DNA from: Actinomycetota bacterium
GTDB taxonomy: Bacteria; Actinomycetota; Acidimicrobiia; Acidimicrobiales; Microtrichaceae
Direction of reading: 5' to 3'
Length of the DNA: 5,621 nt
Assembly (NCBI GenBank): GCA_018268735.1
Contig: JAFDWA010000135.1
Coordinates: 1 to 5,621 of the forward strand
The position numbers were made by a program, and so were the translations under genes. Under the pieces are notes generated by a model, which was not told the origin of the DNA, did no database searches, and saw nothing but the letters and a program-made list of their open reading frames with translations. Within the stretch, counting starts at the first letter, position 1; the number at the start of each line of letters is the position of its first letter. Positions 1 to 4,756 of the stretch are shown piece after piece.

Positions 1-7
1 GCTCCAC
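1..7 (-). CDS. Probable start of the next gene (recA expected), cut by window edge
   Basis: Only the first two codons (GTG GAG) and one base of a third are visible. A GTG at 7-5 is preceded by GAAGGGA (21-15) with a 7-base spacer, the best ribosome binding site in the region. The gene would lie downstream of a LexA-controlled promoter and right after cinA. cinA-recA adjacency is common in bacteria and recA is a classic LexA target, so recA is the expected product, but no RecA residue pattern can be seen. The same frame is open back to an ATG at 151-149, which has no ribosome binding site. The codons between 151 and 8 end in A or T about a quarter of the time, clearly more than in the neighbouring genes, so the GTG is preferred. 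An unrelated SOS gene is possible. Confidence 0.35.
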
Positions 8-191
8 GTCACTGTCCCTTCGTGCTCGGCGGTCGTGTCGCCGGATGTGGTTCGGGGGCCGTTGCACGGCGCCGATCAGTTGGTGCGCTGACCGTACCGA
101 CGGGGTGTGACAGCCCTCCGGCGGCCCTGCGATGCGCCGTTCGCTCGCCATGCCGGTGGAAGGATCCGTCGACCTCGTCCTGCGACACCGC
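8..191 (-). other. Long leader between SOS promoter and next gene; no gene seen
   Basis: If transcription starts just after the -10 element at 192-197 and translation starts at the GTG at 7, the transcript has an untranslated leader of roughly 180 bases. It contains short potential stems, for example 74-79 with 88-93 (six pairs, one G-U) and the self-complementary GGCGCC at 68-73. I recognise no riboswitch. One frame is open from an ATG at 151 to the window edge, but its third-position GC is low compared with the real genes and nothing in its sequence is recognisable. Confidence 0.3.
15..21 (-). promoter_or_regulatory. Ribosome binding site deciding the GTG start at 7
   Basis: GAAGGGA on the minus strand is complementary to the 16S rRNA tail and lies seven bases before the GTG at 7-5. 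It is the reason for preferring that start over the in-frame ATG at 151. Confidence 0.4.
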
Positions 192-221
192 ACTGTAATT
201 GCGAACGAGTGTTCGACTCAA
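192..221 (-). promoter_or_regulatory. Sigma70-type promoter of the SOS-controlled downstream gene
   Basis: On the minus strand TTGAGT (221-216) and TACAGT (197-192) are separated by 18 bases. TACAGT fits the actinobacterial TANNNT -10 consensus and TTGAGT is close to TTGACA. The LexA box fills the spacer, so bound LexA would exclude RNA polymerase. A second -35-like TTGACG at 234-229 has no matching -10 at normal spacing. The promoter points away from cinA, towards the left edge. Confidence 0.6.
201..216. promoter_or_regulatory. LexA operator (SOS box, Cheo type)
   Basis: The minus strand reads TCGAACACTCGTTCGC, which matches the Gram-positive/actinobacterial LexA consensus TCGAAC-N4-GTTCGA at all but the last base. 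The core GAAC-N4-GTTC (203-214) is perfect. It lies between the -35 and -10 elements of the promoter at 192-221, the position expected for a repressor site. In this phylum LexA cleavage after DNA damage, driven by RecA, would release the promoter. This is the strongest evidence that the gene beyond the left edge is a DNA-damage gene, most likely recA. Confidence 0.82.
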
Positions 222-257
222 GCATTTCCGTCAAGTCCACGGATCTGATGCAGCCAG

Positions 258-276
258 AGCGACAAGGTGTGTCGCT
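258..276 (-). terminator. Stem-loop after cinA, likely terminator
   Basis: A perfect 7-bp stem (AGCGACA 258-264 with TGTCGCT 270-276) closes a 5-base loop, beginning 8 bases after the cinA stop codon. There is no U-tract after it. Many actinobacterial terminators lack one, so it is a reasonable cinA terminator, but strength cannot be judged from sequence. It separates cinA from the SOS promoter. Confidence 0.5.
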
Positions 277-284
277 GTGCACCC

Positions 285-1598
285 CTATGTCGCGGGGAGG
301 AGGTGGCGGCGGAGGAGGGCGAGCAGCGAGATGACGCTGTACTCGCGGATCTGGCGCCGCCGGCCCGGCAGCGTGAGCGCCACCGAGTCGACCAGGTCGG
401 CGTCGCCCACACCCGCGGAGCCCGCCGAGCCGATCGCCACCGCCAGGAACACCGTCCCCGGCCGGTGGCCCTCCTGGCGGTCCGGCCCCGCGACGCCGGT
501 CGCCGCGATCCCCACGTCGGCCCGCAGCACCCTGCGGGCACCGAGTGCCATCTCCCGGGCGGCCTCCTCGCTGACCACGGGCCCCTCCGACACGCCGAGC
601 AGGTCGAACTTGACCTCCGACGCGTACGACACGACCGAGCCCCGGAACACGTCGCTCGCACCCGGGACGTCGCAGATGCGCGACCCCACCATCCCACCCG
701 TGAGCGACTCACCCACCCCGAGGGTCATGCCACGTCGCCGCAGCAGGTCCAACACGGCGGACTCCATCGTGTCGTCGTCGACGCCGAACACGGTCGGACC
801 CAGGATCGCCCGCACGGCCTCCTCCTCGGCTGCGAGCACCGCTGCTGCCTCCGCCTCCGACGATGCCTTCGCGGTCAGGCGGACCTTCAACCCTTCGACG
901 CCCGACGCGAGGAAGGCGATCGTCGCGGCTGCCTCGCCGAGGGCGGCGCGTCGGTCGAGGTCGTCCATCCGCTCGGCGAGCAGCTCGGCCAGCCGCGACT
1001 CGGACTCACCCCACGTCCGCAACGTCCGGCTGGCGATCACCGACGTGAGTCCTGCTCGCCGCTGGAGGTCGGCCAGCACGGTGCCCGACACCATCTCCTG
1101 CATCTCCCAGGGCACGCCGGGCACCGCGTAGATCACCTTGGAACGCGGCTCGCCGGTCAGCGGATCGGGCCGCGAGAGCGGACAGATCAGGCCCGGCGCG
1201 GTGCCCGGCTGCTCGGCGATGAACTCGGCGCCGACGGGCTTCATCGCCTGGCGAAGGTTGTTCATCGGCATCCCTCGCCCGCGTCCGGCGAACATGGAGA
1301 TGATCCGCTCCGCTGCCTCCTCGGACTCCTCCAACGACACCCCCATGACCGCAGCGATCGCCTCACGGGTGAGGTCGTCCTGGGTGGGTCCGAGCCCCCC
1401 GGTGCAGATGACGGCATCGCTGCGCGCGAGGGCGAGCTCGATCACCTCGACGATGCGCCCGAGGTTGTCGCCGACCTTCGTCTGGAAGTACGAGTCGAGG
1501 CCCGCGAGCGCGAGCTGCTCGCCGATCCACGAGGAGTTCGAGTCGACGATCTGGCCCAGCAGCAGCTCGGTCCCGACCGCCACCACCTCGACGCGCAT
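285..1598 (-). CDS. cinA: CinA family protein (nucleotide-binding domain plus NMN amidohydrolase domain)
   Basis: The 437-residue product has the full two-domain CinA layout. The N-terminal MoCF-like domain (about 1-170) carries GTELLLGQIVDSNS at 9-22, the hallmark GGLGPTQDD at 67-75 and the PGVPWEM strand end at 160-166. The C-terminal PncC domain (about 275-437) carries GESLTGG at 296-302, YASEVK at 325-330 and ATGVAGPD at 366-373. PncC domains deamidate nicotinamide mononucleotide to the mononucleotide of nicotinic acid in pyridine nucleotide salvage, and the N-terminal domain is linked to ADP-ribose pyrophosphatase activity in characterised homologues. The protein is expected in the cytosol. 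A short extra stretch sits near 141-153, between domain strands. The ATG at 1598 lacks a strong Shine-Dalgarno but follows a -10 element by six bases. The 67-base gap to pgsA holds a hairpin. The competence name comes from Streptococcus, and nothing here indicates competence. Confidence 0.95.
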   Translation of the reverse strand: MRVEVVAVGTELLLGQIVDSNSSWIGEQLALAGLDSYFQTKVGDNLGRIVEVIELALARSDAVICTGGLGPTQDDLTREAIAAVMGVSLEESEEAAERIISMFAGRGRGMPMNNLRQAMKPVGAEFIAEQPGTAPGLICPLSRPDPLTGEPRSKVIYAVPGVPWEMQEMVSGTVLADLQRRAGLTSVIASRTLRTWGESESRLAELLAERMDDLDRRAALGEAAATIAFLASGVEGLKVRLTAKASSEAEAAAVLAAEEEAVRAILGPTVFGVDDDTMESAVLDLLRRRGMTLGVGESLTGGMVGSRICDVPGASDVFRGSVVSYASEVKFDLLGVSEGPVVSEEAAREMALGARRVLRADVGIAATGVAGPDRQEGHRPGTVFLAVAIGSAGSAGVGDADLVDSVALTLPGRRRQIREYSVISLLALLRRHLLPAT

Positions 1599-1604
1599 GG
1601 ACGC

Positions 1605-1610
1605 AACCTA
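1605..1610 (-). promoter_or_regulatory. -10 element for leaderless cinA transcription
   Basis: TAGGTT on the minus strand fits TANNNT and is followed by exactly six bases (GCGTCC) and then the cinA ATG. This is the spacing at which transcription would start on the A of the ATG. No convincing -35 is visible, which is usual for such promoters in Actinobacteria. The same arrangement occurs before rimO. Confidence 0.5.
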
Positions 1611-1634
1611 CCGGCGCACGGACCACCTGCCCGC

Positions 1635-1667
1635 GACCTCACGCGACCCGAAGGTCGGGTCGAGGTC
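1635..1667 (-). terminator. Hairpin overlapping the pgsA stop; terminator or attenuator
   Basis: CGACCCG (1644-1650) pairs perfectly with CGGGTCG (1656-1662) around a 5-base loop. The stem continues after a 4-base bulge as GACCT (1635-1639) with AGGTC (1663-1667), and the outer arm covers part of the pgsA TGA (1668-1666). There is no U-tract. It could end the rimO-pgsA transcript, stabilise its 3' end, or only reduce read-through into cinA, which appears to have its own promoter just downstream. Confidence 0.45.
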
Positions 1668-2271
1668 AGTCACCCGCCATGGTGGTCGTCGCGCGGGATC
1701 CCGCGACCAGGTACTGCGCCGCACTGATCCAGGCGACGGCGACGGCGAGCCACAGCACGATGTCGGCCATCCACGTGTGGCCGGTGGTCCACGGCCAGAC
1801 CACCAGGCTGACCGAGCTGAACTGGAGGAACGTCTTGAACTTGGCGACGTTGGACGCGGGCACAGCGAGACCCCGTCGGCCCCAGTAGCTGCGGAACGCC
1901 GAGATCACCGCTTCACGCAGCGTGATCAGGACCACCGGCAGCCACCAGAACCTGCCGGCGAGCACCATCGCCCAGAGCCCTCCGAGGGCGAGGACCTTGT
2001 CGGCGAGCGGGTCGAGGAAGGCCCCCGATCGAGTGGTTCCCTGCCGGCGGGCGAGGTAGCCGTCGAGGCTGTCCGACGCGGTGATGGCAACCCAGAGCCC
2101 GAAGAGGATCCATCCGGCCTGCTCCCGGTAGATCCAGACGAACACGATCGGGGCGAGCAGCAGCCGGACCACCGTGATCGCGTTCGCCGGCGTCAGGAGC
2201 GCGCTCGGCCCGAAGGTGCGGCGCCGTCCGGCGTCCCGTGCATCGCCGGCCGACTCCGAGGCCGAGCTCAC
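1666..2271 (-). CDS. pgsA: CDP-diacylglycerol--glycerol-3-phosphate 3-phosphatidyltransferase
   Basis: A 201-residue integral membrane protein of the CDP-alcohol phosphatidyltransferase family. It would join CDP-diacylglycerol and glycerol-3-phosphate to give phosphatidylglycerophosphate, the first committed step to phosphatidylglycerol and cardiolipin. The metal and CDP site is complete: D67, D70, G71, A74, R75, G83, D87 and D91. A PgsA-like stretch follows (REAVISAF at 119-126, and KFKTFLQ at 144-150). About six hydrophobic segments can be seen (near 29-47, 52-66, 93-107, 109-125, 150-163 and 169-190), after a charged, probably disordered N-terminal tail of about 25 residues. The GTG start overlaps the rimO stop as GTGA (2271-2268), so it is probably translated by coupling to rimO. 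Other CDP-alcohol transferases share the core motif, but the downstream region and the rimO-cinA context favour PgsA. Confidence 0.92.
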   Translation of the reverse strand: MSSASESAGDARDAGRRRTFGPSALLTPANAITVVRLLLAPIVFVWIYREQAGWILFGLWVAITASDSLDGYLARRQGTTRSGAFLDPLADKVLALGGLWAMVLAGRFWWLPVVLITLREAVISAFRSYWGRRGLAVPASNVAKFKTFLQFSSVSLVVWPWTTGHTWMADIVLWLAVAVAWISAAQYLVAGSRATTTMAGD

Positions 2272-3542
2272 ACCGCCACCGCGGTCAGGTCGGGGCCCGC
2301 CGCGCCGACGATCTCGACGAGGTGCAGCTCACCGACCGCGAGATCCGCCGGCACCTCGATGATCCCGTCGATCTCAGGGGCCTCACGGTGCGAGCGCGCG
2401 ACGCCTGGCTCGTCCACGAGCACGACGGTCCGCTCCCCCACGAGCTCGTCGCGACCAGCGGAGGTGATCGCGTCCTGCAGCTCCCGAAGCTCCGCCAGGC
2501 GGTCGGCCACGAGCCCGGTCTCGACGGCGCCGTCGAGGTCGGCGGCGTAGGTCCCGTCCTCAGCGGAGTAGGCGAAGAAGCCGCACCAGTCGAGGCGGGC
2601 CGAATCGACGAACTCGAGCAGCTGGTCGTGGTCCTCCTCGGTCTCCCCCGGGTAGCCGACGATGAAGTTCGACCGGAACGTGGCGTCGGGGCGCAGGGTG
2701 CGGATCGCGTCGATCCGGGCGAGGAAGCGCTCGCCGTCGCCCCAGCGGCGCATGCGGCGCACCAACGGGGCCGACACGTGCTGCAGCGACAGGTCGAAGT
2801 ACGGCACCGGTCCGGTGGCGATGAGCTCGACCAGCTCGTCGCTGAGCTCCGACGGGTACAGGTACAGCAGTCGCACCCGATCGACCTCGGCGGCGACGGC
2901 CCGGACGAGTTCGGCGATCGGCGTCGTGCCGACGGGCGCCTCGACACGTCCTCCACCGGTGCGGTCCCGGCCGTAGGCGGCCAGGTCCTGGGCGACGAGG
3001 ACGACCTCGCGGACCTGCAGGGCGGCGACCTCGTCGAGCACCGCGGCGATCGGCCGGGACCGCTGCGGACCACGGAAGCTCGGGATCGCGCAGAAGCCGC
3101 AGGCCTTGTCGCAGCCCTCGGCGACCTTCACGTAGGCCCACGGCCGGGCCGATCGGGGACGCGGCAGGTTCAACAGGTCGAGCTCGGGCACACGACCGCG
3201 CACCCCGCGGGTCGGGCCGAGGTGCACCGGGACCCCGAAGCCCGCCACGGCGTCCACCTCGGGGAGCGCAGCGGCCAGCTCGACGCCGTAGCGCTCGGCC
3301 ATGCAACCGGTCACCACCAGCTCGGCACCCGCAGCACGTCGCTCCTCCATGGCGAGGATGGTCGCCACGCTCTCCTCACGGGCCTCTGCGACGAAGGCAC
3401 AGGTGTTGACCACGACCAGGTCGGCGGATTCGGCTGAGGTGGCGGCCACCATGCCGTCGGCCAGCAGCGTCCCGGTCAACTTGTCGGAGTCGACCTGGTT
3501 CTTGGGACAGCCGAGCGTCTCGACCCAGTAGGTGCGGGGCAC
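2268..3542 (-). CDS. rimO: Ribosomal protein S12 methylthiotransferase RimO
   Basis: A 424-residue radical SAM methylthiotransferase that would add a methylthio group to the conserved aspartate of ribosomal protein uS12. Three domains are visible. The N-terminal UPF0004 domain has cluster cysteines C12 (GCPKNQVDSD), C48 (NTCAFV) and C80 (TGCMAERY). The radical SAM core has the CxxxCxxC cluster C144, C148 and C151 (GCDKACGFCAIP) and the family strand YFDLSLQHVS at 248-257. A C-terminal TRAM domain covers about 360-424 and includes EAPEIDG at 387-393. GCPKNxVDS and the TRAM end distinguish RimO from the tRNA enzymes MiaB and MtaB. The GTG start is forced: an in-frame TAG lies at 3554-3552 and no other start codon is between them. 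No Shine-Dalgarno is present, but a -10 element sits six bases upstream. pgsA overlaps its stop codon. Confidence 0.97.
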   Translation of the reverse strand: MPRTYWVETLGCPKNQVDSDKLTGTLLADGMVAATSAESADLVVVNTCAFVAEAREESVATILAMEERRAAGAELVVTGCMAERYGVELAAALPEVDAVAGFGVPVHLGPTRGVRGRVPELDLLNLPRPRSARPWAYVKVAEGCDKACGFCAIPSFRGPQRSRPIAAVLDEVAALQVREVVLVAQDLAAYGRDRTGGGRVEAPVGTTPIAELVRAVAAEVDRVRLLYLYPSELSDELVELIATGPVPYFDLSLQHVSAPLVRRMRRWGDGERFLARIDAIRTLRPDATFRSNFIVGYPGETEEDHDQLLEFVDSARLDWCGFFAYSAEDGTYAADLDGAVETGLVADRLAELRELQDAITSAGRDELVGERTVVLVDEPGVARSHREAPEIDGIIEVPADLAVGELHLVEIVGAAGPDLTAVAV

Positions 3543-3548
3543 CCACGC

Positions 3549-3554
3549 AGGCTA
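3549..3554 (-). promoter_or_regulatory. -10 element for leaderless rimO transcription
   Basis: TAGCCT on the minus strand fits TANNNT and is followed by exactly six bases (GCGTGG) and the rimO GTG, placing the transcription start on the start codon. The lack of a Shine-Dalgarno before rimO agrees with this. No clear -35 is seen. The motif includes the in-frame TAG that limits the rimO start. Confidence 0.5.
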
Positions 3555-3562
3555 CAAGGGCA

Positions 3563-3598
3563 CCCGTGCCGCCCAGCGACCCCGAGAGCGGGCACGGG
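3563..3598. repeat. Inverted repeat just upstream of the rimO -10 element
   Basis: CCCGTGCC (3563-3570) and GGCACGGG (3591-3598) are perfect 8-base inverted arms around 20 bases. The near arm lies 8 bases upstream of the rimO -10 element, in the spacer and -35 region, so it could be an operator or RNA structure. It could also be part of the SMP-30 gene's terminator region. Confidence 0.4.
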
Positions 3599-3624
3599 GG
3601 ATCCGCTCCTCTCCGGATCCGGAG
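3599..3624. repeat. 14-bp perfect palindrome with a second inverted arm
   Basis: CTCCGGATCCGGAG at 3611-3624 is a perfect 14-bp palindrome. Its half CGGATCC (3614-3620) is also repeated inverted as GGATCCG at 3599-3605, with 8 bases between, so two alternative stems are possible. The palindrome centre is about 75 bases upstream of the rimO start. It resembles a binding site for a dimeric regulator, but I recognise no specific family. Confidence 0.45.
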
Positions 3625-3796
3625 CCGCTCGGCTGGGCCGGCCACTGCGGAACTCGGGCACCGACGACCGCTGGATGGTCGTGGCTGCCCGAGGATGCTG
3701 CCATCGCCAGGTGCAGCCAGCGTGCTCCAGCCCGGGCGCTGGTCAGGCTCCTTCGTGCAGGCCCACCGCGGCGCACTGGACGGCCGCGCTGCGTCC

Positions 3797-3816
3797 GGCG
3801 ACCCCTCAGGGCCGCC
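3797..3816 (-). terminator. Weak terminator-like stem after the SMP-30 gene
   Basis: GGCG (3797-3800) pairs with CGCC (3813-3816), and inside it CCC (3803-3805) pairs with GGG (3809-3811), interrupted by a small internal loop. It begins 4 bases after the stop codon at 3821. There is no U-tract. Position is the main support. From here to 3543 no gene is seen: the open frames lack recognisable protein sequence. Confidence 0.25.
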
Positions 3817-3820
3817 ACGC

Positions 3821-4744
3821 TCAGGGATGTGCGAGGCGCAGCCCCGGCCGCGGCCACTCCGTCGAGACGAGGCGCCCGGTGGCCGACGCGGTTGCAAAGG
3901 CGGTGCGCCCGTCGGGCCCGCCGAAGCAGATGTTGGTGACGAGGGGATCGTCCAGCGGATGGTGCTCGAGGACCGACCCGTCCGGGGAGATCGCGGTGAT
4001 CCCACCGTTGACGAGCGTGCCGACGCACACCCAGCCGTCGCCGTCGACGGCGAGCGAGTCGAGCAGCTGCAGTCCGGGCAGTCCGGCCAGGAGGTCGCCG
4101 TGCGGAGCGAGCAACCCCGTCCCGGACGCGACGCCGGGCTCCGGGACGTCCCACGCCCACACCCGACCGGTGTGGGTCTCCGCGACGTACAGCCGGTCCC
4201 CCGTCGGCGACAGGCCCACCCCGTTCGGTGCCTGCAGCGGATGCAGCACCTCGCGGAGCCCGCTGCCGTCGGCCTGGGCGTAGAAGACCCCGGTCAGGTC
4301 GCTCGAGCGGTCGAGGCGCACGCCGTGGTCGGTGAACCAGAACCCGCCGTGGCCATCGAAGACCAGGTCGTTGGGTGCCCGCAGGGGAAGTCCGTCGCAC
4401 TCCGTGTAGACGACCTCGACCGAGCCGGTGGCCAGGTCCACCCGCTGGATGGAACCGCCGCTCCAGGTCGGCGGAACCGGACCAGGGATCAGCATCCCGC
4501 CGAGGTCGATGTACTCGAAGCACCCGCCGTTGTTGGTGATCCACACCGAGCCGTCGGGACCGATCGCCGCACCGTTCGGGCCCCCGCCGCACTCGGCGAC
4601 GACGTCGACGGTCCCGTCGGGGCCGACCCGGCTCAGCGTGCCCCGCTCGATCTCGACGACCAGCACGGACCCGTCGGCCATCGCGACCGGACCCTCGGGG
4701 AAGCGGAGCCCCGTCGCGATCGTGGTCCACTCGAGATCCTCCAT
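3821..4744 (-). CDS. SMP-30/gluconolactonase/LRE family hydrolase
   Basis: A 307-residue protein of the six-bladed beta-propeller family that includes SMP-30/regucalcin, gluconolactonase and Drp35. Members are metal-dependent lactonases or related hydrolases. Repeated blade signatures are visible, such as GLRFPEGPV (12-20), GPDGSVWITN (62-71), GHGGFWFTDHG (131-141), SPTGDRLYVAET (179-190) and SPDGSV (253-258). The expected metal ligands align as E17, N174 and D229, with N125 as the likely substrate-pocket asparagine, so it should be active. The substrate cannot be read from sequence, and a sugar lactone is only the family default. There is no signal peptide or membrane segment, so it is probably cytosolic. 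The ATG is 12 bases after the ftsK stop, with GGGAGGG between them. It has no evident functional link to ftsK or rimO and is probably co-transcribed with ftsK. Confidence 0.88.
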   Translation of the reverse strand: MEDLEWTTIATGLRFPEGPVAMADGSVLVVEIERGTLSRVGPDGTVDVVAECGGGPNGAAIGPDGSVWITNNGGCFEYIDLGGMLIPGPVPPTWSGGSIQRVDLATGSVEVVYTECDGLPLRAPNDLVFDGHGGFWFTDHGVRLDRSSDLTGVFYAQADGSGLREVLHPLQAPNGVGLSPTGDRLYVAETHTGRVWAWDVPEPGVASGTGLLAPHGDLLAGLPGLQLLDSLAVDGDGWVCVGTLVNGGITAISPDGSVLEHHPLDDPLVTNICFGGPDGRTAFATASATGRLVSTEWPRPGLRLAHP

Positions 4745-4749
4745 GGAGG

Positions 4750-4756
4750 CCCTCCC
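4750..4756 (-). promoter_or_regulatory. Ribosome binding site of the SMP-30-family gene
   Basis: GGGAGGG immediately follows the ftsK TGA and lies five bases before the ATG at 4744. It fixes the start and points to coupled translation. The following CCTCC is complementary to the GGAGG inside it, but the one-base loop makes a full local hairpin impossible. Confidence 0.65.

Noticed and set aside
243..265. PafBC (RecA-NDp)-like promoter: TTGTCG at 265-260 and TCAGAT at 248-243 on the minus strand
   Set aside because: The spacing fits tTGTCRgtg-N8-TANNNT, but the -10 lacks its A, the gtg part does not match, and TTGTCG is already explained as one arm of the stem-loop after cinA. It is too weak to call without expression data.
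9..282. Two short minus-strand frames (76-282 and 9-221) in the cinA downstream region
   Set aside because: They run through the terminator-like stem, the LexA box or the promoter, have no ribosome binding site and no recognisable sequence.
2020..2071. Shortened spacing (7 instead of 8 residues in E. coli) between AR and G in the PgsA catalytic motif
   Set aside because: All catalytic aspartates and glycines are present and spacing varies within the family, so it is not taken as a defect or novelty.
199..2550. Long plus-strand open frames covering 199-1131, 267-1727 and 1138-2550
   Set aside because: They lie opposite cinA, pgsA and rimO and are made of Arg/Ser/Ala/Pro-rich sequence with no family signature. 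Antisense open frames of this kind are expected in high-GC genes.
3552..4730. Minus-strand frame of 392 codons overlapping the SMP-30-family gene and the whole gap before rimO
   Set aside because: It is an alternative frame of the hydrolase gene, Arg/Gly-rich without motifs, while the 307-residue frame carries clear propeller signatures. The gap part shows no protein-like pattern.
4750..4756. GGGAGGG as a possible FtsK-orienting (KOPS) sequence at the end of ftsK
   Set aside because: It lacks one base of GGGNAGGG and is fully explained as the ribosome binding site of the next gene.
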